Origin: JADLDB01 sp040752975
GTDB lineage: Bacteria; Myxococcota; Myxococcia; Myxococcales; Myxococcaceae
Reading direction: 5' to 3'
Length of the DNA stretch: 64,000 bases
Assembly: GCA_040752975.1 (NCBI GenBank)
Contig: JBFMHF010000005.1
Span: forward strand, 1 to 64,000
This document shows, one piece after another, positions 1 through 8,310 of this stretch (its first letter is position 1; each line of letters opens with the position of its first letter). A program made the translations under genes and the position numbers. The notes below the pieces were generated by a model. It was not told where the DNA came from and did not search any database. It worked only from the letters and a program-made list of their open reading frames with translations.

Positions 1-7
1 AAACACT

Positions 8-81
8 GGGGGGTTAGTTCAGCTGGTTAGAACGCCGGCCTGTCACGCCGGAGGTCAGGGGTTCAAGTCCCCTACCCCTCG
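8..81 (+). tRNA. tRNA-Asp (anticodon GTC)
   Basis: The full cloverleaf can be folded by eye. The acceptor stem is GGGGGGT (8-14) against ACCCCTC (74-80) with one G-U wobble at the second pair. The anticodon arm carries GTC in the loop CTGTCAC, and the T-arm has loop TTCAAGT between AGGGG and CCCCT. The discriminator base is G81. The CCA end is not encoded. The last 20 bases of the gene plus four following bases recur exactly at 2986-3009, so this tRNA looks like an integration site. A strong terminator follows at once. Confidence 0.96.
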
Positions 82-85
82 CAGA
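62..85 (+). repeat. Direct repeat, left copy (tRNA-Asp 3' end)
   Basis: This 24-bp stretch covers the T-loop, the T-stem 3' strand and the 3' acceptor strand of tRNA-Asp plus four bases. It is identical to 2986-3009. The flanking bases differ on both sides (G/C before, G/A after), so the identity ends sharply at both edges. It is a candidate attL-type site. Confidence 0.9.
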
Positions 86-92
86 GAGTGAG

Positions 93-124
93 CCCCGGAA
101 GCTCTCGTAGCTTCCGGGGTTTTT
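93..124 (+). terminator. Rho-independent terminator of tRNA-Asp
   Basis: A perfect 11-bp GC-rich stem (93-103 with 109-119) with a five-base loop CTCGT is followed by TTTTTCTTT. It sits 11 bases after the tRNA. It lies inside the segment bounded by the two tRNA-end repeats, so if that segment was inserted, the present terminator arrived with it. Confidence 0.9.
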
Positions 125-194
125 CTTTGCCGGCGCGTCGGCTGAGCGCAGCACCGGAACGTCGAGGCAACCTCGCAGCGGCGCTGACCGGCCA

Positions 195-2873
195 TCATCC
201 GATGAGGTTCGGCCACAGCCTGCCGAGCCACTCGCGCCGCACCCGCAACAGCGATCCCTCCGGCGCGCTGGAGTCGACCCGCCGTGCACCAGCGAGGAGG
301 GGCTCCAGCAGGCTCAGGGTCTGGCGGGCAAAGCCCTCGTCGCTCACCAGGAGCAGTGCCTCGCTTTCCCAGTAGGCGCTGGTCACGTCGACGTTGGCGC
401 TCCCGACGGCGACCTCCGCCTCGTCCCGCACCAGCAGCTTGGCGTGTACATGCGGAAACACCCGGCCCAGGTCGGAGCTCCAGCCGCGGCGCGGCGCGAG
501 CGAGACCTCGTAGCCCTCGGCGCCAGCGCGAAGCACCGGTTCGAGCCGCGCGCGCACGAGCTCGTCGCCCAGCTCGCGATAGGCGCCCCCGCCGAACGGC
601 GTGCCGTCGCCCCACCGCGGTCGCACGTTTCCGAACAGCAACTGCACGCGCACCCCACGCTCGACTGCCGCGATGAGGGCGCGCTGAAGCTCGAGCAGCA
701 GCGGAAAGGTGCTCACCAGGACCAGGCGTCGCTGAGCGCGATCGATCAACAACCGCTGGAGCTCGAGGGTATTGGCGTCGGCGAGGCCCTCATGCCGCAC
801 CAGGCGGCACTCCAGCGTCCCAGCCGGCGCAGGCTCCCGAATGTCGTAGGGGGCTCCGCCGGCGCGAACCCAGTCGGTCAGGAATGCGCGCTCGATCTCG
901 GCCACCACCGGCCCGTCGACGCGTGCACTGCAGTCGACCCACGGCACGTCGGCGAAGAGCGATTCACGGGTCAGCCTGACCTCGTCGAGGCCGCGGTAAT
1001 ACACCGCCCCCAGGTTACGACCGCTCACCCATGCTCGCTCGCCGTCGACGATCAACAGCTTGCGGTGATTCCTGGCCTTCAAGTTCCTGATCGACGGCGG
1101 GCCTCGCAGCGGTTGCCAGGCTCGCACCTCGACACCGCTCGCAGCAAGGCGCGCCAGCGCCGGATTGGTGGCGCCGTAGGCTCCGTGGAGGCTGTAGAGC
1201 GCATCGGCGAGTACGCGCACGACCACCCCTCGGGCCGCCGCCGCCGCGAGCGCGTCGCAGACCGAACGAACCACGTCGTCGTCTTCGAAGATGTAGCTCT
1301 GCAAGTGGAGGCGCTCGCGCGCGCCCGCAGCGGCGTGAAGCAGCGCCGCACGCGCCTCGGCGTTGTCGAGTTCGAGCGTTACGGCGTTGCCGGTGACGGG
1401 CCTGGCCCCGGTGAGGATCTCGACCGTCTCACGCGGCCCCGCCGCCTCGACCAGCGTGCCGGCGAGATAGCGGGCGAGGGTGGCGGGGGTGAACACCTGA
1501 AAGTCGCGAGCGGCAGGCGCCTCGTTGTTGCTCAGCACCACCGCCGCGACGCGCACACCCTGTTGTCGGAGGTGGACGCCAAGGCGCACCAGCCGCAGAG
1601 GGTCGACCGCGCGCGGCACATCGGCCGCACCGTCATCGCAGAGCCAGGTCGACGCGTCGAGCACGAGCGCCGGCCCACCCCAGGGGAGCGTCGACCGGAG
1701 CCGGTCTCTCAGCTCGTGCAGGGCTGCGTCGGCGCGCAGGCGCACGAAGAGCAGCTCGAAGTCGGGAACCAGGCGCTCGAGGTCGCTGTGGCTGTCGGGG
1801 GGCAGATCTGCGTCGACCAACACCAGGGGCCGGGCCTCACCAACGACGTTGGCCACTGCGCCCCCGACCGCCTCTTCCCCCTCCAGGGTCACGACGAAGG
1901 GGCGGAGGCCACGTTCACCGGAGACCGGCGCGGCCGGCAGCGCCGCCACGCCCCCACGCCCCACCACCGCCGGCTGAGAGGCGTGTGGCAGCCTGACCCG
2001 CGCACCTTCGATGGGCAGCCGCCCCAGGGCTCCCACCAACTCCAGCGTCACCCAGGCAGGGGAGCCGTCGATCACGATCGAATCGGAGGCGACGAGCCGG
2101 CGGCCGCGCGGCGACTCCATCGGCACGACGAGCCATGGGCGGCCGGCGCTCTGGAGCGTCTCTGCGGCGAGCAGACTCGTCAGCGCCGTCAGGACCCCGC
2201 GCCGTTCTCGCGGCACGATGATCAATTCCGCACCCCAACGTGCCGCCGCCGCTTCGACCGCCGCTGCGGCGTCGAGGGCGCTGGAACGGAGGAGTTCGAG
2301 TTCCACGTCGCCGCCAGGCCAGACGGCACGTAGCGCCTGCTCCAGCTCATCGCGGTGGAGTTCCCCCGCGCCCACCGCCAAACCAATCAGCCGGGCAGCT
2401 CCTGGTTGCCCCGGGGCCGCCGCGACCAGAGCGGGGAGCATCGCCGGATCGGTGAACGCCACGCAGAGAGGCTGCGCAGGCCCGGAGGCGAGGGGTGGCG
2501 TGCGCGCCCCGACCGAGACGAGCATGCGGGCATGGCTCGACAGCTCGAGCAGCGCCAACACGCGCTCGTGCGCTGGCCGTGAGCGCCAGGGCCCCGCCAC
2601 CACCAGCGCGCCCTCGACCTGGGGGGACTCGAAGCTCAGCTCCAACGAGGTGGCGACGGTGCGCGCGGCCGCGGGAGCCGACGGCCAGCCCGCCAGCTCG
2701 GCTTCCAGCGCCTCGAGAGCGCGTGCGAGGTTGTCGCGGTGTGGCTCGTCGCTTCCCTGCAGGAGCGCGACGAGGTGGAGCGACCCTGCCTCCGGCGCGA
2801 TGCGCTGGGCAGCAGAGAGCACTGGCAGCAGCTCGTCTGCGGGCTCGACCACGATGATCACCCGCTCGCTCAC
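195..2873 (-). CDS. USP-like / phospholipase-D-like fusion protein
   Basis: This protein of about 892 residues probably cleaves or transfers phosphodiesters, as cardiolipin synthases and PLD-family nucleases do. Two HKD motifs are visible: HRKLLIVD near residue 603 followed by GRN, and HAKLLVRD near residue 810 followed by GSANVD. Both are needed for the family's paired active site. The first 260 residues look like two degenerate universal-stress-protein folds (VIIVVEP start, LVVAGPW, ELIIVPRERRG). The middle 200 residues are not recognised. GTG at 2873 is taken as the start because the protein is colinear with a USP fold from there. The frame stays open to a TTG at 2990 inside the repeat. 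No signal peptide is seen. It is the only gene between the two tRNA-end repeats. Confidence 0.85.
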   Translation of the reverse strand: MSERVIIVVEPADELLPVLSAAQRIAPEAGSLHLVALLQGSDEPHRDNLARALEALEAELAGWPSAPAAARTVATSLELSFESPQVEGALVVAGPWRSRPAHERVLALLELSSHARMLVSVGARTPPLASGPAQPLCVAFTDPAMLPALVAAAPGQPGAARLIGLAVGAGELHRDELEQALRAVWPGGDVELELLRSSALDAAAAVEAAAARWGAELIIVPRERRGVLTALTSLLAAETLQSAGRPWLVVPMESPRGRRLVASDSIVIDGSPAWVTLELVGALGRLPIEGARVRLPHASQPAVVGRGGVAALPAAPVSGERGLRPFVVTLEGEEAVGGAVANVVGEARPLVLVDADLPPDSHSDLERLVPDFELLFVRLRADAALHELRDRLRSTLPWGGPALVLDASTWLCDDGAADVPRAVDPLRLVRLGVHLRQQGVRVAAVVLSNNEAPAARDFQVFTPATLARYLAGTLVEAAGPRETVEILTGARPVTGNAVTLELDNAEARAALLHAAAGARERLHLQSYIFEDDDVVRSVCDALAAAAARGVVVRVLADALYSLHGAYGATNPALARLAASGVEVRAWQPLRGPPSIRNLKARNHRKLLIVDGERAWVSGRNLGAVYYRGLDEVRLTRESLFADVPWVDCSARVDGPVVAEIERAFLTDWVRAGGAPYDIREPAPAGTLECRLVRHEGLADANTLELQRLLIDRAQRRLVLVSTFPLLLELQRALIAAVERGVRVQLLFGNVRPRWGDGTPFGGGAYRELGDELVRARLEPVLRAGAEGYEVSLAPRRGWSSDLGRVFPHVHAKLLVRDEAEVAVGSANVDVTSAYWESEALLLVSDEGFARQTLSLLEPLLAGARRVDSSAPEGSLLRVRREWLGRLWPNLIG

Positions 2874-2985
2874 GGTCGGCAGATTGGCAAACGCCGGGGA
2901 ACCTCGCACAGGATTCGAGCGGTCCGCGATTCGCGAAGCCTCCAACCCTGCTCCTCCGTCTTCCCGAGGGGTTGCCCCAGTCGGC

Positions 2986-3009
2986 TTCAAGTCCCCTACC
3001 CCTCGCAGA
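2986..3009 (+). repeat. Direct repeat, right copy (orphan tRNA-Asp 3' end)
   Basis: This is an exact 24-bp copy of 62-85 with no tRNA sequence upstream of it. Together the two copies bracket about 2.9 kb containing a single gene. Duplication of a tRNA 3' end at the far border of a segment is the usual mark of site-specific integration by a tyrosine recombinase. No recombinase gene lies between the copies. Confidence 0.9.
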
Positions 3010-3077
3010 ATCGAGGCTGCGATGTCCCACCTGGCGGTTTCGGGGCTTCTGCTTTTCCCGCGCTACACTGGCCGTCC

Positions 3078-5261
3078 GTGCGCCGGGTCCTGTCTTTCGC
3101 AGTGCTGTTGGCGTCGGCCGCCCTCGCGGCGCCGCCGGTGATGACCAACTTGAACCCGGCCAACCGGCCGTCCGCGCGCACGGGGCCCGGCGTCGCGTCC
3201 AACCGCGAGGCCACGAGCGAGACGATCTACCTCTTCGGCGGCAACGCCAGCCTCGCTGGCACCAACAACCAGCTCTGGTCCTTCAGCGTCGCGGCCAACA
3301 ACTGGACGCAGCTGGCTCCCACCGGCACCGCACCCACCGCCCGCGCGTGGCACAACCTCACCTGGGACTCCGGCCAGCAGCGCCTCGTCCTCTTCGGAGG
3401 CAGCGCTGCCCTCGCCGGCCCCTTGCGCAACGACGTCCACCTCTACGATCCGATCACCAACGCCTGGGCCCAACCGACGATCATCAACACGCCGCCCTCG
3501 GCGCGCTTCCTCGCGAACATGTTCTACGTGCCGTCGCTGGGCTCGCACCTGCTCGTCTTCGGGGGCACCGCCACCTCGAACAACGCGGAGGCCACCACGC
3601 TGACCAACGAGCTCTGGCGGCTCACCATCAACGCCGGCGCCAACACCGCCACGTGGACCATGCTCACCCCCTCGGGCACGCTCCCCGCTGCGCGGGCCAG
3701 CGCCTGCATGGGCTTCGATCGCGCGCGCAACCGCCTCATCGTCTTCGGCGGGGAGATCATCAACGACACCATCACCGAGACCGCCCAGTACGACGTGACC
3801 AGCAACACCTGGTCCATCGACACCGTCAGCGGCGCGGCGCCCACCAAGCGCGGCTCGGCGGTGTGCAACTTCGACGAGCGCAGCGGCAGGCTCCTTTTGT
3901 ACGGCGGGGTCTCGACTCCGAGCGGCACGCCCCTGGGAGCCGCCTTCAGCTACGACCCGGTCGCCCGCTTCTGGCGCGCCCTGTCGCCCTCCCCCAACCC
4001 GGGGAACCTCACCTTCGCCGGGCCGACCTTCAGCCCCACCCTGGGCGCCGTCTTCTTCTTCGGGGGCCGCAACTCCCTCATCACGGTTTCCCAGGCGACC
4101 TGGACCTTCCGCGCCAACGCCCCGCCGGTGCTCAGCGTCGTGTCGCCCGTGTCCTTCAATGAGAACGCGCTGGCCGCGCTCAACGCTGGCGGCTCCATGG
4201 ACGCCGACGGCGATGCGCTCACCTACACCTGGACGCAGACGCTCGGACCCGCGGTCGGCCTCACCAACCCGACGACGGCCACGCCCTCCTTCACCACGCC
4301 CTCGGTGCTCGCCGCCACGCCCATGGCCTTCGCCGTCAGCGTGTCCGATGGCGTGGAGTCCTCCGATGGGGGCGTCAGCCTCACCATCCTCGACAACGTC
4401 AACGAGCCGCCGAGCGCGGACGCGGGGCAGGACCAGGCGGTGATCTCCGGCGACCTCGTCACGCTCAACGGCTCCGGCTCCTCGGATCCCAACGGCGAGA
4501 GCCTCACCTACCAGTGGACCCAGGCCAGCGGGCGCGCGGTGACGCTGACCAACTCCACTTCGGCGGTCGCGACCTTCATCGCGCCAAACGTCCTGATGCC
4601 AGAGTCGCTCACCTTTCAGCTTGCGGTGCGTGACGCGCGCCTGGCGTCAGCGTCCGACACCGTCTCCGTGAGCGTCAGCCCTCCGTCCCTCGGTGGCGGC
4701 GCTGGCGGAGGAGGCGGAGGCGGTGCTGGCGGTGGAGGGGGCGGTCCCCTCATCGACGGCGGCCCAGGCGGGGGCTCCGGCTCTGACGCGGGCGCGGGAG
4801 GCGGAGGGGGCGACGCAGGCAGCGGTGGCGGCGCCGGTGGTGGCGGCGGCGGTGGCTCAGGCGGTGGCTCCGGCTCTGACGGCGGGACAGGCACCGGCGG
4901 CGGAAGCGGAGGAGGCAGCGGGGGCGGCTCGTCAGACGGCGGCTCCAGCGGTGGCCTGCCGGACGGTGGCCCCGGCGGTGGCCCCCCAGACGGAGGCGAA
5001 CCGGACGCAGGCGTCACCCTCGACGGAGGGAACGACGCCGGGCTCCCCGACTCGGGCGCCACCATCGACGGTGGAGATGCGGATGGCGGGGGCGATGCCG
5101 GATCCCTGCCCGGCAACGACGGCGGGATTTCTGACGCGGGCCTCGGGGACCCCCGCAGCCTTGCCGTAGGGTGCGGGTGCAGCACGACGGTGGACTGGCT
5201 CGGTCCCGCACTCGCGCTCCTCGCGCTTGCTGCACGAAGACGCCGCGGCCGCCCCGGCTGA
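3078..5261 (+). CDS. Kelch-repeat, Ig/PKD-like surface protein with MYXO-CTERM tail
   Basis: This exported protein has 727 residues. From the GTG at 3078 the N-terminus is a signal peptide (VRRVLSFAVLL, cut after ALA). Residues 30-350 hold about six kelch or galactose-oxidase-type blades with repeated LFGG motifs. Two PKD/cadherin-like domains of about 90 residues follow (ALTYTWTQ, SLTYQWTQ). A linker of about 190 residues made almost only of Gly, Ser, Asp and Ala leads to the tail GCGCSTT, a hydrophobic helix and RRRRGRPG. This is the MYXO-CTERM pattern, in which the Cys is lipidated and the tail removed by a myxosortase. It is probably a surface adhesin or ligand-binding protein. TACACT at 3064 could be a -10 element. 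Confidence 0.85.
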   Translation: MRRVLSFAVLLASAALAAPPVMTNLNPANRPSARTGPGVASNREATSETIYLFGGNASLAGTNNQLWSFSVAANNWTQLAPTGTAPTARAWHNLTWDSGQQRLVLFGGSAALAGPLRNDVHLYDPITNAWAQPTIINTPPSARFLANMFYVPSLGSHLLVFGGTATSNNAEATTLTNELWRLTINAGANTATWTMLTPSGTLPAARASACMGFDRARNRLIVFGGEIINDTITETAQYDVTSNTWSIDTVSGAAPTKRGSAVCNFDERSGRLLLYGGVSTPSGTPLGAAFSYDPVARFWRALSPSPNPGNLTFAGPTFSPTLGAVFFFGGRNSLITVSQATWTFRANAPPVLSVVSPVSFNENALAALNAGGSMDADGDALTYTWTQTLGPAVGLTNPTTATPSFTTPSVLAATPMAFAVSVSDGVESSDGGVSLTILDNVNEPPSADAGQDQAVISGDLVTLNGSGSSDPNGESLTYQWTQASGRAVTLTNSTSAVATFIAPNVLMPESLTFQLAVRDARLASASDTVSVSVSPPSLGGGAGGGGGGGAGGGGGGPLIDGGPGGGSGSDAGAGGGGGDAGSGGGAGGGGGGGSGGGSGSDGGTGTGGGSGGGSGGGSSDGGSSGGLPDGGPGGGPPDGGEPDAGVTLDGGNDAGLPDSGATIDGGDADGGGDAGSLPGNDGGISDAGLGDPRSLAVGCGCSTTVDWLGPALALLALAARRRRGRPG

Positions 5262-5369
5262 CGCTTCCACGCTGGGCTCGAGCGCTGTCCACGTGCGAAG
5301 CGCCAGCCGTCCGTCCCACACCGACGCACAGCCCCCGCAGCGGGAAGGGCGGTTGTGGAGCGCGCGATC

Positions 5370-5375
5370 TACAAT
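5370..5375 (+). promoter_or_regulatory. Possible -10 element (TACAAT)
   Basis: TACAAT matches five of six bases of the bacterial -10 consensus. Transcription from it would begin near 5382. That would exclude the ATG at 5374 and favour the ATG at 5413 for the downstream lipoprotein. No good -35 is seen, so the call is weak. Confidence 0.3.
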
Positions 5376-5412
5376 GACCTTCGTCCGCGCTCTCGGCGCT
5401 CGACCCTCCCCT

Positions 5413-8049
5413 ATGACATCGCGCCTCCGCTTCCCCGCTCCCTCGCTGGCCACTTGCCTCATCTTCTGCGCTGTCACGCTGGCGCTTGCCGCCTGCGTGG
5501 ACCCAACCAACCTCAAGGGCTACCAGTGCGACTCGACGGGCGCGAACTGTGTGGCGCCCCAATCTGGCGGAGGTGGAGGAGGAGGCGGCGGCGCGACAGG
5601 TGGGGGCGGCGGAAGTGTGGGCGGCGGCGGTGGCGCGGTGGGTGGCGGCGGAGGCAGCGTGGGCGGTGGAGGAGGCAGCGTCGGCGGCGGCGCAGGCGGT
5701 GGAGGGCCGACGTGCAGCCCGACTTCGTGCACGGGCTGCTGCAACGGCGCCTCCTGCGAAGCGGGTGACTCGTTGACGGCGTGCGGCAGGGCGGGAGAGG
5801 CCTGCGTGGACTGCGGCTCCGGCCAGCGGTGCGTCAACGGGGCGTGTCAGGTCCTGGTGTCGAACGGCGGACGCTGCAGCGCCAACGCAGACTGCGCCTC
5901 CAACTTCTGCGCCTCCGGCTTCTGCTGCAACTCGGCCTGCACGGGCCCCTGCGAGACGTGTGGGGTGGCAGGCAGCGAGGGGCGCTGCACCGCGCTGGCA
6001 GAGAATGCGCAGGAGCCCGCGTGCGGGGCCTACGCCTGTGACGGCGTCAACGGCTCCTGCCCGACGACCTGCACCACCACCCGCCAGTGCGCCACCGGGC
6101 GCTACTGCGCCAACGGCCAGTGCCAGCCGCTCAAGGCGGCCGGGGCGGCGTGCCAGTCCAGCGCGGAGTGCTCATCCACCTTCTGCGCCGACGGCGTGTG
6201 CTGCGACTCGGCCTGCAGCGGCAGCTGCGACAGGTGCAACCTCCCGAACCAGGAAGGCTCGTGCCGTCCGGCCCCGGCGAATGATCCCGGCAGCCCGGCC
6301 TGCGGCGGGACGGTGGTGTGCAACGGCAATCTGGCGGACTGCCCCATCCTGTGCAGCAGCGGCTGCCCCAGCAACACCTACTGCAGCGGCATGTACTGCG
6401 CGGCGAAGAAGCCCAACGGCACCGCGTGCGGCGCCGCGACGGAGTGCACCTCGGGCCAATGCGTCGACGGAGTGTGCTGCGACACCGCGTGCGCCGGGGC
6501 GTGCGACGCGTGCAGCGTGGCGGCAGGCGCGAACACCAACGGCACCTGCGCTCTCCTGGGGACTTCGCGGGTCTGCCGGGCGGCCGCCAACGGGTGCGAC
6601 GTCGAGGAGCGCTGCACCGGCACCTCTCCCGACTGCCCCGTCAACGGCTTCGCGGCGTCGGGCACCAGCTGCGGCCAGACGACGTACACCTCCTGGAGCA
6701 CCTGCAGCGCGGGCAGCACCTGCGCCACCAGCGGCACTCAGACGCGCACCCGCACCGACTTGACGTGCAACAGCACCGGGACCTGCGGGTCCGCCTCCAC
6801 CCCCGAGTCACAGGCCTGCACGCGCGTCACCGACGGGGCCAGCTGCGGCATGACGACGTACAGCGCGTGGACGGCGTGCAGCTACCCCAACGCCTGCGCG
6901 GCTTCAGGGAGCCGCACCCGCACCCGCACCGAGTCGACGTGCGGCAGCGGCATGTGCAACGTCACCACCACCACCGAGACGGACACCGCCGGCTGTGCCC
7001 GCAATACCGAAGGCACCAGCTGCGGCAGCGGCACCGTCGGCACCTGGAGCGCGTGCAGCTACGCCACCCCCTGCAGCGAGACGGGCACCCGCACCCGCTC
7101 GCGGACCGATCCCATCTGCCAGGGGGGCAGCTGCACCATGGTGACGTCGACGGAGACGGACACCACGGGCTGCGGACGCACCACCTCCGGCCAGTCCTGC
7201 GGCACGACCCAGACGGGCGCGTGGGGTACCTGCAGCTACGGCAGCACCTGCGCCAACTCGGGGAGCCGCACCCGCACGGTGACGACGTACACCTGCGGGG
7301 GCGGCGCGTGTAACAGCAACGCCACCACCGAGACGGACACCACCGGCTGCTCTCGCAGCACCACCGGCCAGTCCTGCGGCACCACCTCCACGGGGGCGTG
7401 GGGCGCGTGCAGCTACGGCAGCGCCTGCACCAACTCCGGCAGCCGCACCCGCACGGTGACGACCTACACCTGCACCCCGATGGGCACCTGCGGCACCAGC
7501 ACCTCGACGGAGACGGACACCGCTGGCTGCGCGCGCAACACCTCTGGCCAGTCGTGCGGCACCACCTCGTACGGTTCGTGGGGGAACTGCAGCTACGGCG
7601 GCACCTGCGCCAACTCGGGCAGCCAGTCGCGCAGCGTGACGACCTACACCTGCCAGTCGGAGTCCTGCAACGCGTCCACCAGCAGCGAGACGCAGGCCTG
7701 CAGCCGCAACACCAACGGCACCACCTGCGGCACCACCACCTATGGCTCCTGGAGCGCCTGCTCCTACTCGGGCCCCTGTGCACAGTCCGGCAGCCAGTCG
7801 CGCACCGTCACCGACTACGTCTGCAGCGGCGGCTCCTGCACCGCCTCGTCCTGGTCGCAGACGGACTCCACCTCGTGCACCCGCAACACCGAGGGCCAGC
7901 TCTGCGGCAGCCAGAGCTGCGGTTCGTGCCAGTGCGGCATCTGCGAGCGCGTCTGCGACGTCCCCACCTGCATCGGGGGGAGTCGCACGACCGTCACCGA
8001 CACGCAGCCCTGCACGCCTTCGGGCTGCGGCGGACAGTACTGCTACTAG
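5413..8049 (+). CDS. Cys-rich lipoprotein with thrombospondin-type-1-like repeats
   Basis: This lipoprotein of about 878 residues has a signal peptide ending in lipobox LAAC. A linker of about 50 residues is almost pure Gly with Ala, Ser and Val. Next come four Cys-rich modules of the type common in myxobacterial surface proteins (CASNFCASGFCC, CSSTFCADGVCC, CTSGQCVDGVCC). Seven tandem repeats of about 58 residues follow (6661-7890), each with SCG, SxW, xxC, GSRTRT and ETD landmarks that resemble thrombospondin type 1 repeats. A short Cys-rich cap ends the protein. It is likely a disulphide-stapled rod on the outer surface. The start at 5413 is chosen for signal-peptide length. ATG 5374 is an alternative, with GGAG 13 bases upstream. 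Confidence 0.8.
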   Translation: MTSRLRFPAPSLATCLIFCAVTLALAACVDPTNLKGYQCDSTGANCVAPQSGGGGGGGGGATGGGGGSVGGGGGAVGGGGGSVGGGGGSVGGGAGGGGPTCSPTSCTGCCNGASCEAGDSLTACGRAGEACVDCGSGQRCVNGACQVLVSNGGRCSANADCASNFCASGFCCNSACTGPCETCGVAGSEGRCTALAENAQEPACGAYACDGVNGSCPTTCTTTRQCATGRYCANGQCQPLKAAGAACQSSAECSSTFCADGVCCDSACSGSCDRCNLPNQEGSCRPAPANDPGSPACGGTVVCNGNLADCPILCSSGCPSNTYCSGMYCAAKKPNGTACGAATECTSGQCVDGVCCDTACAGACDACSVAAGANTNGTCALLGTSRVCRAAANGCDVEERCTGTSPDCPVNGFAASGTSCGQTTYTSWSTCSAGSTCATSGTQTRTRTDLTCNSTGTCGSASTPESQACTRVTDGASCGMTTYSAWTACSYPNACAASGSRTRTRTESTCGSGMCNVTTTTETDTAGCARNTEGTSCGSGTVGTWSACSYATPCSETGTRTRSRTDPICQGGSCTMVTSTETDTTGCGRTTSGQSCGTTQTGAWGTCSYGSTCANSGSRTRTVTTYTCGGGACNSNATTETDTTGCSRSTTGQSCGTTSTGAWGACSYGSACTNSGSRTRTVTTYTCTPMGTCGTSTSTETDTAGCARNTSGQSCGTTSYGSWGNCSYGGTCANSGSQSRSVTTYTCQSESCNASTSSETQACSRNTNGTTCGTTTYGSWSACSYSGPCAQSGSQSRTVTDYVCSGGSCTASSWSQTDSTSCTRNTEGQLCGSQSCGSCQCGICERVCDVPTCIGGSRTTVTDTQPCTPSGCGGQYCY
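6661..7890 (+). repeat. Seven tandem TSP1-like coding repeats
   Basis: Seven units of about 175 bp encode modules that begin SCG or TCG, followed by a Trp and xxC. Each unit has six conserved cysteines and an RTRT or SQSR strand. The middle units (7190-7560) are the most alike at DNA level, which suggests recent duplication. The last unit degenerates after 7900. Confidence 0.8.
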
Positions 8050-8255
8050 CCCGTGTCGCATCCCCGGTCGACAGGAGGCCGTGGGAGAGAGCGCGCTTCA
8101 TACCGGGCTGCGGCGGCGCCCTGGCCGGCACGTCGAGGCGCGCGCTGACGCTGGCTCTCGCTCGCTACCGGGCCATCACGCTGGTCCAGGGACCGCGCCT
8201 GGCTTGACGTGCTTCCGGTCGGACGACTCGGTGCGCGCGTGGCCCCGAAGACAAA

Positions 8256-8283
8256 GAGGGGCGGCCCTTGCGAGCCGCCCCTC
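8256..8283 (-). terminator. Terminator of the decaheme cytochrome gene
   Basis: A perfect 10-bp stem (8256-8265 with 8274-8283) has an eight-base loop. Read on the minus strand it is followed by TTTGTCTTC. It lies 27 bp beyond the stop codon at 8311. It may also stop plus-strand transcripts from the Cys-rich lipoprotein gene. The rest of 8050-8255 holds no gene that I can see. Confidence 0.75.
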
Positions 8284-8310
8284 CTTCACGTCATGCAGCG
8301 TGCGAAGCGC

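Noticed and set aside
2874..2990. TTG at 2990 as the start of the PLD gene
   Set aside because: It lies inside the tRNA-end repeat and the extra 39 residues have no domain character. GTG 2873 begins at the fold.
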